Shown here one piece after another: positions 1-4,835 of a stretch of DNA of 6,000 nt. The translations under genes and the position numbers were made by a program. Under the pieces are notes generated by a model. That model was not told the origin of the DNA. It was given only the letters and a program-made list of their open reading frames with translations, and searched no databases. The DNA comes from Candidatus Brocadiaceae bacterium (GTDB lineage: Bacteria > Planctomycetota > MHYJ01 > JACQXL01 > CAKKQI01): positions 1 to 6,000 of the forward strand of contig CAKKQI010000122.1 of NCBI GenBank assembly GCA_919901895.1, read 5' to 3'. The first letter of the stretch is position 1, and each line of letters begins with the position of its first letter.

Positions 1-9
1 TTCCATCTA

Positions 10-98
10 GATTACAGAGATTAAAATAGTCCCGCTAAGCGGGATTACAGAATCGTAGGTTTAATCTGTGTAATCACATTCTAAAATCTGTGTAATCA
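10..98. repeat. Short repeats of the AATCTGTGTAATC type upstream of galT
   Basis: The 14-base unit AATCTGTGTAATCA occurs twice as a direct repeat, at 63-76 and 85-98, with starts 22 bases apart. An inverted copy differing at one base lies at 10-22 (GATTACAGAGATT), and a partial inverted copy is at 43-53. The units flank a small GC palindrome at 30-44. The arrangement fills almost the whole leader of galT, ending 17 bases before its start codon. No clear promoter hexamers can be separated from the repeats. It could be a decayed non-coding repeat family or a tandem regulator-binding site; the sequence alone does not decide. Confidence 0.6.
30..44. repeat. Small GC palindrome TCCCGC/GCGGGA
   Basis: TCCCGC at 30-35 pairs perfectly with GCGGGA at 39-44 around a three-base loop. 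The same arms recur at 3770-3785 with a four-base loop, and half-arms (AGCGGGATT, AAGCGGGA) are at 3821-3838. The recurrence with nearly identical arms and the same trailing TTA points to a repeat family. No T-run follows, so an intrinsic terminator for an upstream gene is less likely. Confidence 0.7.
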
Positions 99-115
99 TT
101 AACTTAGGAATAATT

Positions 116-1108
116 ATGCCGGAACTACGTAAAGACCCGATTTTAGGACGGTGGGTGATTATTGCTTCTGAACGGGCGAAGCGGCCGGATGATTTTAAAA
201 GTCCGCCGCCTACTCCCAAACCGGCTAATTGCCCTTTCTGTGAAGGGAATGAAGCGGTCACCCCGCCGGAAATTATGGCTGTCCGCACTCCTGATTCCCG
301 GCCGAATGAAAAAGGGTGGAAAATCAGGGTGGTTCCTAACAAATTCCCGGCGCTGACCATTGAAGGCAACGTTGACAAACGCGGGCAGGGCCTTTACGAC
401 CGGATGAACGGCATCGGCGCCCATGAAGTTATCATTGAAACGCCGGAACATCTTTCTTCTATGGTGGGATTAAACGAGGAACACATCAGAAATGTCCTCT
501 GGGTTTACCGGGAAAGATTGCTTGATTTAAAAAAAGACGTTCGGCTGGTTTTCGGATTAATTTTTAAAAATGTCGGTGAAACAGCCGGCGCTTCTTTAGA
601 ACACACCCACTCCCAATTAATTACCACGCCGATTGTTCCCATCAGGATTGAGCAGGAAATAAAAGGCGGAAAGATTTTCTTTGATTACCGCGGCCGGTGT
701 ATTTTCTGCGATGTGATCGCCCAGGAATTGGAATACGAAAAACGGCTCGTCATTAACGACGAACACTTTGTCGCCTTTTGCCCGTTTGCCTCGCGCTTTC
801 CCTTTGAAACCTGGATTATGCCGAAAGAACACCTGACCCATTTTGAAACTATACCGCAAAGTCTTTTGCCGGCGCTCGCTCACATTCTTAATAAAGTCTA
901 TGTTAAAATAGAAAGCGTCCTGAAGCATCCGGCTTATAATATGCTGATTCATACCACGCCGTTTGATATGGAAGAAACCGAGTATTACCACTGGCATGTT
1001 GAAATCATCCCCCGGTTGACCCGGATGGCCGGCTATGAATGGGGCACCGGTTTTTATATTAACCCGGTCCCGCCTGAAGATGCGGCCAAATATCTGAGGG
1101 AAATATAA
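116..1108 (+). CDS. galT: GalT-like galactose-1-phosphate uridylyltransferase family protein
   Basis: This 330-residue cytoplasmic enzyme is of the GalT/HIT superfamily. The family moves a nucleotidyl group between a sugar phosphate and a UDP- or ADP-sugar through a covalent nucleotidyl-histidine. The N-terminus (PELRKDPILGRWVIIA) is typical. Visible features are a probable zinc pair C39/C42 (CPFC), RVVPNKFPAL at 71-80, H103 in GAHEV, the active-site motif H163-T-H165-S-Q167 with H165 the expected nucleophile, a second Cys pair C195/C198 (CIFC), and HWHVEIIPR at 292-300 in the second HIT-like half. Length is near the family norm and both halves are complete. The ATG at 116 follows AGGA at 106-109. 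The central HPH of classical GalT is HTH here, closer to the HSHSQ form of plant ADP-glucose phosphorylase as I recall it, so the true nucleotide may be ADP. It lies 37 bases before glgA, probably in one operon. Confidence 0.93.
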   Translation: MPELRKDPILGRWVIIASERAKRPDDFKSPPPTPKPANCPFCEGNEAVTPPEIMAVRTPDSRPNEKGWKIRVVPNKFPALTIEGNVDKRGQGLYDRMNGIGAHEVIIETPEHLSSMVGLNEEHIRNVLWVYRERLLDLKKDVRLVFGLIFKNVGETAGASLEHTHSQLITTPIVPIRIEQEIKGGKIFFDYRGRCIFCDVIAQELEYEKRLVINDEHFVAFCPFASRFPFETWIMPKEHLTHFETIPQSLLPALAHILNKVYVKIESVLKHPAYNMLIHTTPFDMEETEYYHWHVEIIPRLTRMAGYEWGTGFYINPVPPEDAAKYLREI

Positions 1109-1118
1109 TAAAATTTCC

Positions 1119-1145
1119 AGAGGAAGTTTTATAGAGGAAAATTTT
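1119..1145 (+). promoter_or_regulatory. Duplicated ribosome-binding segment before glgA
   Basis: The galT-glgA gap contains a near-tandem duplication: AGAGGAAGTTTTAT at 1119-1132 is followed at once by AGAGGAAAATTTTAT from 1133. Each copy has an AGAGGA Shine-Dalgarno core, and only the second (1133-1138) is at a normal distance from the ATG at 1146. The strong core fixes the glgA start. The first copy may be a neutral duplication or a standby ribosome site. Confidence 0.7.
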
Positions 1146-2618
1146 ATGAACATTATTCAGGTTGCTTCAGAAGCGGTTCCCTTTTCCAAAACCGGCGGAC
1201 TGGCCGACGTAGTCGGCGCCTTATCCAAACATCTGAATAAACACAAACATAATATCACCCTTTTCTTGCCTCTTTATAAACAGACTAAGGAATCAATCGG
1301 AGATTTGATTTCCGCTGCCACAGAAATCAAAGTGCCCATCGGTTCCGCCTCAGGCGGACAAAATCATCTCGGACTACTCTGGCAATCTAAAATACCGGGA
1401 ACGACCGTAAAAGTTTTTTTCATTCAGCACGATGAATTTTTTAACCGTGATAACCTTTACAGCACGCCGGCCGGCGATTATCCTGATAATGCCGAGCGAT
1501 TTATTTTTTTCTGCCGGGGCGTCCTGGAATCAATCCTCGCTCTTAAACTCAAACCGGATATTATCCATTGCCACGACTGGCAGACCGGACTTATCCCGGT
1601 TTATCTTAAAACTCTCTACCGTTCAAAAAAAGACCGGCCAGCCGCAAAATCGTTTTTTACCGTTCATAACCTTGGTTATCAGGGATTATTTAACCAATCG
1701 GTGATGCCGTTAACGGGATTGGACTGGTCTCTTTACAACTGGCATCAGATGGAATTCTGCGGTAAAGTGAATTTATTGAAAGGCGGTCTCATTTTTGCCG
1801 ATACCATCACCACGGTCAGCGCCCGTTATGCCCAGGAAATCCAGACTCCGGAATTCGGCCACGGCTTGCACGGTGTGATGCAGGAACGGGCTTCGGACCT
1901 TCATGGAATCATTAATGGAATTGACTATGCCGAATGGAACCCCCAGACCGACCCGTTTATTCCGGAACATTACCAGAGCAGCCGTTTAGCCGGTAAAATT
2001 AAATGCAAAAAACTATTACAGGAAAACCAGCACCTGCCGGTTAAACCAAATGTGCCGCTGCTCGGAATCGTCAGCCGCCTGGCCCAGCAAAAAGGCGTGG
2101 ATTTATTATTAGACATCTTTGATAAAATAATGGAAATGGATCTTCAACTTGTGTTACTCGGGACCGGCGAAGAAAAATACCATACGGCCTTGCAGGAAAT
2201 GGCGCAGAAATATCCAGATAAAGTCGGGCTTAATATCACCTTTGACAATCGGTTAGCCCACCTGATTACGGCCGGGGCGGATATGTTACTTTTACCGTCG
2301 CGCTATGAACCCTGCGGCTTGAACCAACTCTACGCCCTTAAGTACGGCACGGTGCCGATTGTCCGGGAAACCGGCGGACTGGCCGATACCATTATTAATT
2401 TTTCAGACGAGGGAATCAAAAATAAAAAATCCACCGGCTTCAGTTTTAAAAATTATTCGGCAAAGGAATTCCTGGAATCAGTTAAACAGGCCTGTGCGGT
2501 TTACCGCAACCGGACCACCTGGCAAAACCTGATGAAAATCGGAATGGAACAAGACTGGTCCTGGGACCGCAGCACCACTGAATATCTCAAATTGTATCAG
2601 AAGTTGCTGAACAAATAA
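1146..2618 (+). CDS. glgA: Glycogen synthase (GT5 family)
   Basis: This 490-residue glucosyltransferase extends alpha-1,4-glucan chains from ADP-glucose (some family members use UDP-glucose) in the cytoplasm. The length matches bacterial GlgA. The N-terminal GT5 domain opens with the glucosyl-donor motif KTGGLADVVG at 15-24. It continues with YPDNAERFIFF at 112-122, HCHDWQTGL at 141-149, TVHNLGYQG at 172-180 and NGIDYAEWNP at 257-266. The C-terminal GT-B domain has SRLAQQKG at 310-317, PSRYEPCGLNQ at 384-394 (E388 is the conserved catalytic-region Glu) and TGGLADT at 409-415. All key motifs are intact. The start is set by AGAGGA at 1133-1138. It lies downstream of galT and is probably co-transcribed. 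No glgC or branching enzyme is in the window, so the donor source is not seen. A small in-frame palindrome falls in a variable loop at residues 67-71. Confidence 0.97.
   Translation: MNIIQVASEAVPFSKTGGLADVVGALSKHLNKHKHNITLFLPLYKQTKESIGDLISAATEIKVPIGSASGGQNHLGLLWQSKIPGTTVKVFFIQHDEFFNRDNLYSTPAGDYPDNAERFIFFCRGVLESILALKLKPDIIHCHDWQTGLIPVYLKTLYRSKKDRPAAKSFFTVHNLGYQGLFNQSVMPLTGLDWSLYNWHQMEFCGKVNLLKGGLIFADTITTVSARYAQEIQTPEFGHGLHGVMQERASDLHGIINGIDYAEWNPQTDPFIPEHYQSSRLAGKIKCKKLLQENQHLPVKPNVPLLGIVSRLAQQKGVDLLLDIFDKIMEMDLQLVLLGTGEEKYHTALQEMAQKYPDKVGLNITFDNRLAHLITAGADMLLLPSRYEPCGLNQLYALKYGTVPIVRETGGLADTIINFSDEGIKNKKSTGFSFKNYSAKEFLESVKQACAVYRNRTTWQNLMKIGMEQDWSWDRSTTEYLKLYQKLLNK
1344..1358. repeat. In-frame palindrome TCCGCC-TCA-GGCGGA inside glgA
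   Basis: A perfect 6-bp stem with a three-base loop (1344-1349 and 1353-1358) encodes about five residues (S-A-S-G-G) in the stretch between VPIG and NHLGLLW. That stretch is a variable surface loop in GT5 enzymes. The arms are of the same style as the second rimK hairpin (3116-3131). It may be a small repeat tolerated in a loop, or a chance palindrome in GC-rich codons. Confidence 0.5.
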
Positions 2619-2644
2619 TTAGAATAAATTTTAATCACCAAATC

Positions 2645-2689
2645 ATAAATTCCAAACAGTGTTTATAAATTTGAATAATTGGAATTTAT
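2645..2689. promoter_or_regulatory. Perfect 11-bp inverted repeat abutting the rimK start
   Basis: ATAAATTCCAA at 2645-2655 is the exact reverse complement of TTGGAATTTAT at 2679-2689, with 23 bases between. The right arm ends one base before the ATG at 2691 and contains the only SD-like bases (GGAA at 2681-2684), so the folded RNA would hide the ribosome site. It could also be an operator, or a copy of an AT-rich intergenic repeat family. The gap is otherwise very AT-rich with no clear terminator for glgA. Confidence 0.6.
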
Positions 2690-2690
2690 A

Positions 2691-3620
2691 ATGAATATCT
2701 TAATCCTTTCCCGCAAAGCCACGTATTACTCCACCAAAGCCCTGAAACAAGCGGCTCTGGCCGGCCAACATTCTGTTTTAGTGGTTGATCCGCTGAAATG
2801 CACACTGGCTATCCGCGATAAAAAACCGGTCGTTTATGCCGGACTAAAAGAATTAACCGGCCTGGACGCAGTTATCCCGCGGATCGGTACGGTCGGACTG
2901 GAGTACGCCCTGGCCGTCGTTCAACATTTTGAAGACCAAAAAGTACCGGTTCTTAATTCCGCTTCGGCCATTATGCAGGCGAAAAATAAATTTGCCTCGT
3001 TACAAATTTTAAATTCGGCCGGACTGCCGGTCCCGCGAACGGTCTTAATCCGGTCAATAGCTCAGGTGAAAAAAGCCGTTACTTCAGTGGGTAATTTTCC
3101 CGACATTCGTCGGGATCCGTCCTTCGGCGGACCGGTCGTGCTTAAATTATTAAAAGGTTCGCAGGGTATCGGTGTCATTCTGGCCAAAACACTTGAGACC
3201 ATCACGGCCATCCTGAATGCCGTCTGGGCGCTGGATTATGACGTCATTATCCAGGAATTTATCCCGGAAGCCGGCGGGCAGGACATCCGTGTTTTGGTCT
3301 TAGGTGAGCAGGTCATTGCCGCGATGAGGCGCCGGGCCAAGAAGAATGAATTCAGGTCAAATATCCATTGCGGCGGTTCGGCCGAAAAAATAGTTTTACC
3401 GCTTTTATATCAAAAATTAGCCGTCCGGGCCGCCCGCGCCTTAAAATTGCAGTTTGCCGGAGTGGACTTAATTGAATCGGCCCGCGGGCCATTAATTATT
3501 GAGGTTAATGCCTCGCCCGGATTTGAAGAAATGGAACGGGTTACCGGTATCAATATTGCCAAAAAAGTGATTAATTTTTCCGTGAAATTTGCGAGAGAAT
3601 CCCTGAGTTTTAAAAAATAA
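2691..3620 (+). CDS. rimK: RimK-family ATP-grasp glutamate ligase-like protein
   Basis: This 309-residue protein of the RimK/LysX ATP-grasp family joins an amino acid, often glutamate, to a carboxyl group using ATP. Targets differ across the family (ribosomal protein S6, coenzyme F420, lysine carrier proteins), so the substrate is open. Visible are the N-terminal RimK segment, QAKNKFASLQILNSAGLPVPRT from residue 96, the ATP-binding VVLKLLKGSQGIGV at 149-162, IQEFIPEAGGQDIR at 187-200, RRRAKKNEFRSNIHCGG at 213-229, and the metal site with D259 (AGVDL) and E271/N273 (IIEVNASPG). These match E. coli RimK closely through the C-terminal half. Residues 135-145 (NFPDIRRDPSF) are extra relative to E. 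coli RimK and are encoded by two palindromes. I chose the ATG at 2691; an in-frame TTG at 2679 lies inside the inverted-repeat arm and would only add MEFI. It is 72 bases after glgA, so co-transcription is possible but not shown. Confidence 0.92.
   Translation: MNILILSRKATYYSTKALKQAALAGQHSVLVVDPLKCTLAIRDKKPVVYAGLKELTGLDAVIPRIGTVGLEYALAVVQHFEDQKVPVLNSASAIMQAKNKFASLQILNSAGLPVPRTVLIRSIAQVKKAVTSVGNFPDIRRDPSFGGPVVLKLLKGSQGIGVILAKTLETITAILNAVWALDYDVIIQEFIPEAGGQDIRVLVLGEQVIAAMRRRAKKNEFRSNIHCGGSAEKIVLPLLYQKLAVRAARALKLQFAGVDLIESARGPLIIEVNASPGFEEMERVTGINIAKKVINFSVKFARESLSFKK
3098..3131. repeat. Two adjacent hairpins inserted in frame in rimK
   Basis: TCCCGAC (3098-3104) pairs with GTCGGGA (3109-3115) around ATTC. 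Directly next, TCCGTC (3116-3121) pairs with GGCGGA (3126-3131) around CTTC, with one G-U pair. Together they encode residues 136-147, and eleven residues here (135-145) have no counterpart between the VG and GP of E. coli RimK (VGGAPLVVKL). The CCCGA/TCGGG arms resemble the intergenic hairpin at 3732-3762. This looks like a palindromic repeat that inserted as a multiple of three and was kept as a surface loop. Confidence 0.7.
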
Positions 3621-3621
3621 T

Positions 3622-3681
3622 TTATTTTTTCTGTCAAACGAAGAAAAGCGTATTCATGTCCACGTTGAAAGTTCGGATGGT
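3622..3681 (+). pseudogene. Relic of a DUF4160-type gene
   Basis: Frame 3622-3681 reads LFFLSNEEKRIHVHVESSDG, which matches the conserved core of DUF4160 proteins as I know it (a FFFSNE...HVHV...GD/DG pattern). Those are small proteins often found with DUF2442 partners in toxin-antitoxin-like pairs. There is no start codon, and upstream the frame closes at a TGA (3604-3606) inside the rimK end. The expected continuation (AKFWLEP) is absent: similarity stops at 3681, where a cluster of inverted repeats begins, although the frame stays open to a TAA at 3745. It begins 2 bases after the rimK stop. Only about 20 codons are left, so it is a dead fragment. Chance similarity cannot be fully excluded. 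Confidence 0.6.
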
Positions 3682-3731
3682 CTATGCCGATACGACATAG
3701 TTTTTAAATATAAGGTCTATCGGCATTGCCT

Positions 3732-3785
3732 GCCTGTCCCGATGTAACATCGGGAGACAGGCCTGCTTGTCCCGCCAGAGCGGGA
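3732..3785. repeat. Tandem GC-rich hairpins
   Basis: The first hairpin (3732-3762) has an outer stem GCCTGT/ACAGGC and an inner stem CCCGATGT/ACATCGGG, separated by a two-base AG bulge at 3755-3756. The second (3770-3785) has TCCCGC/GCGGGA around CAGA and repeats the palindrome at 30-44. Neither is followed by a T-run, so factor-independent termination after rimK is not well supported. Repeat elements are the better reading, though such structures can still act as mRNA 3' end stabilisers. Confidence 0.75.
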
Positions 3786-3890
3786 TTAACATTAATAAAG
3801 AAATTTAATCGTCACGGCATAGCGGGATTTAAGCGGGAAGGAATAAGTCTATCGGCTGTCTTATCTCGTCAAGCAAAAACAAGACGTCCT

Positions 3891-3924
3891 TTAGGTTATT
3901 GATTTTAAAATAAAGAGAACCTAA
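3891..3924. promoter_or_regulatory. Inverted repeat around the ribosome site of the YgiT-type gene
   Basis: TTAGGTT at 3891-3897 is the exact reverse complement of AACCTAA at 3918-3924, with 20 bases between. The right arm ends two bases before the ATG at 3927, and the AAAGAG ribosome-site candidate (3912-3917) abuts it. Zinc-finger and HTH antitoxins commonly bind palindromes at their own promoters, so an operator is plausible. A seven-base match in AT-rich DNA is weak evidence by itself. Confidence 0.4.
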
Positions 3925-3926
3925 TC

Positions 3927-4154
3927 ATGAAATGCGATTTGTGCGGCGGAAAAGTTTTATCGGAACTAACTGATTATACCATTTTTTATGAGCGGCGTTG
4001 GATTATTGTCGAGCATGTTCCGGCGAATGTTTGTCAACAATGCGGAGAAAAACTATTTGCTCCGGAAACAGTGGAACAATTGCAAAAAATCATCTGGGAA
4101 CACCGTAAGCCTATCAAGAAAATCGAAACGCCGGTGTACGAATTCGCGTCATAG
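3927..4154 (+). CDS. YgiT-type zinc-finger protein (antitoxin-like)
   Basis: This complete 75-residue protein has two CxxC knuckles, C3/C6 (CDLC) and C36/C39 (CQQC). Between them is the family pattern of tyrosine-rich strands (TDYTIFYERRWIIVEHVPANV), and a helix EQLQKII follows. The short tail KPIKKIETPVYEFAS is typical of the stand-alone YgiT-type zinc-finger proteins usually coded beside a small toxin, often DUF4258. The fold corresponds to the zinc-binding N-terminal domain of MqsA. No MqsR- or DUF4258-like gene is next to it: a DUF4160 relic and repeats lie upstream, an XRE regulator 68 bases downstream. It is either an orphan antitoxin or part of a reduced module. The ribosome site is weak (AAAGAG, 9 bases before the ATG), but the first Cys knuckle at residue 3 supports this start. 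Function as an antitoxin is inferred from family and context. Confidence 0.85.
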   Translation: MKCDLCGGKVLSELTDYTIFYERRWIIVEHVPANVCQQCGEKLFAPETVEQLQKIIWEHRKPIKKIETPVYEFAS

Positions 4155-4160
4155 GAACAA

Positions 4161-4201
4161 AGGGGCCAGCGCCATTTTTCTAAAAACGGGCGCTGTCCCC
4201 T
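4161..4201. repeat. Long near-perfect hairpin, REP-like or terminator
   Basis: AGGGG (4161-4165) pairs with CCCCT (4197-4201). After one mismatched pair, CAGCGCC (4167-4173) pairs with GGCGCTG (4189-4195). The apex can close further through TTTTT (4175-4179) and AAAAA (4182-4186) around CT. Almost all 41 bases are therefore paired. It begins 7 bases after the YgiT-type gene stop. No T-run follows, so a classic intrinsic terminator is doubtful. The form resembles REP sequences mobilised by RAYT (Y1-type) transposases, but none is seen here. Confidence 0.7.
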
Positions 4202-4222
4202 ATTTCCTGGGAAAAACTTGTA

Positions 4223-4654
4223 GTGAGCCCCGCGAACCTATTAGCGGTCTTATTAGGCCAGCATCTAAATACCCTGCGCAAGAAAATGGAACTCAAGCAA
4301 TCTGCCTTTGCCCATTTGATGGGCACCTCGGATGAAACGCTCAGCGAAATAGAAAAAGGCCGGAAACTACCCAGCTTAAAGATGCTCTGCGAGTTATCGG
4401 AACAGCTTGAAATGACGCTGAGCGAACTGGTTGACTTTCAGGATGCGCCCAAGACGGACTCGGCTGCCGGCAAACAGTTGAATTCACTCAATCTGTATCT
4501 CAAGACCAACTCGGCATCGGCGAAGGAAATTACAATGGTCAAGGAAACGGCCAGGGTTTTCATTGACACAGGGCGGTCTATCTACGAAAAGCCGCGCCGC
4601 CGCCCCTACGGGACTTCCTCTGGTCGTAAGCCGTTTATTCTGCGGGATAAATAA
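4223..4654 (+). CDS. XRE-family helix-turn-helix transcriptional regulator
   Basis: This protein of up to 143 residues has a Cro/C1-type (XRE) HTH spanning about residues 11-70: LGQHLNTLRKKMELKQSAFA, then TSDETLSEIEKGRKLPSLKML and LSEQLEMTLSELV. The recognition-helix region is SDETLSEIEKG at 36-46. It should bind a palindromic operator as a dimer. Residues 72-95 look like a polar linker, 97-122 a possible helix, and 123-143 a basic tail (KPRRRPYG, GRKPF). No toxin or peptidase domain is fused to it. I chose the GTG at 4223 because the domain's first helix begins soon after it, and the next ATG (4286, M22) would cut that helix off; the ribosome site before it is poor. It follows the YgiT-type gene, separated by a strong hairpin. 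This could be the antitoxin/repressor half of a decayed module or a separate regulator. Confidence 0.87.
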   Translation: MSPANLLAVLLGQHLNTLRKKMELKQSAFAHLMGTSDETLSEIEKGRKLPSLKMLCELSEQLEMTLSELVDFQDAPKTDSAAGKQLNSLNLYLKTNSASAKEITMVKETARVFIDTGRSIYEKPRRRPYGTSSGRKPFILRDK

Positions 4655-4835
4655 AGATAGCATTCCCTATGCATCTTAATTATTTGCATTGTGTCAGGAA
4701 CTTATGTTGATTTTCAAAAAACGATGGATTACGATGCAGTTAAATCAAGGCAAAGAACGGCTTGAATGTGTCCCAAGATAATAATTAGAATTAAGACGTA
4801 TCCAATGAAACTGATAGCAGGTGTCATCTAAGTAA
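4655..4835. other. Intergenic gap between convergent genes, with one tiny possible relic
   Basis: This gap between two convergent genes shows no intact gene, tRNA or clear bidirectional terminator. The composition falls from the GC-richer left side to the AT-rich right side here. A 13-codon frame from ATG at 4724 to TGA at 4763-4765 reads MDYDAVKSRQRTA. That recalls the N-terminus of some SAM-dependent methyltransferases, but it is too short to assign. The gap is a candidate junction between the accessory module and the ATPase block. Confidence 0.45.

Larger units (their letters stand above)
3682..3926. other. Gene-free, palindrome-rich stretch between rimK and the YgiT-type gene
   Basis: No convincing coding frame is present on either strand. 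The stretch holds an inverted repeat ATGCCGATA (3684-3692) / TATCGGCAT (3719-3727), a compound hairpin at 3732-3762, a second hairpin at 3770-3785, and single GCGGGA half-arms at 3822-3827 and 3833-3838. There is also a ten-base direct repeat GTCTATCGGC at 3715-3724 and 3847-3856, and an inverted repeat TTAGGTT/AACCTAA (3891-3897, 3918-3924) ending two bases before the next start codon. The pieces look like nested or decayed copies of small repeat elements. Confidence 0.7.

Noticed and set aside
617..1153. Long open frame on the minus strand opposite galT.
   Set aside because: It overlaps a gene with intact catalytic motifs, has no recognisable domain and reads as the antisense shadow of GalT codons.
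1191..2386. The 17-base string ACCGGCGGACTGGCCGA occurs twice in glgA (1191-1207 and 2370-2386).
   Set aside because: Both copies encode the TGGLAD motif present in each GT-B half of GT5 synthases, so protein constraint plus shared codon preference explains the repeat.
2679..2690. In-frame TTG start four codons upstream for rimK.
   Set aside because: The ATG at 2691 gives the standard family N-terminus, and the TTG lies in the arm of an inverted repeat with no ribosome site before it.
3732..3785. Hairpins considered as a rho-independent terminator for rimK.
   Set aside because: No T-run follows either stem, and the second stem's sequence recurs at 30-44; a repeat family explains them better.
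3684..3856. Repeated short units considered as a CRISPR array.
   Set aside because: Units are under 12 bases, unevenly spaced and partly inverted, with no regular spacers and no cas gene.
3988..4335. Open frame overlapping the YgiT-type and XRE genes.
   Set aside because: It runs in another frame through the zinc-finger gene and the 4161-4201 hairpin and shows no family pattern; the two overlapped genes are clearly real.
4655..4835. Search for a tRNA or att site at the composition break.
   Set aside because: No cloverleaf, T-arm GTTCRA box or flanking direct repeat long enough for an attachment site was seen.
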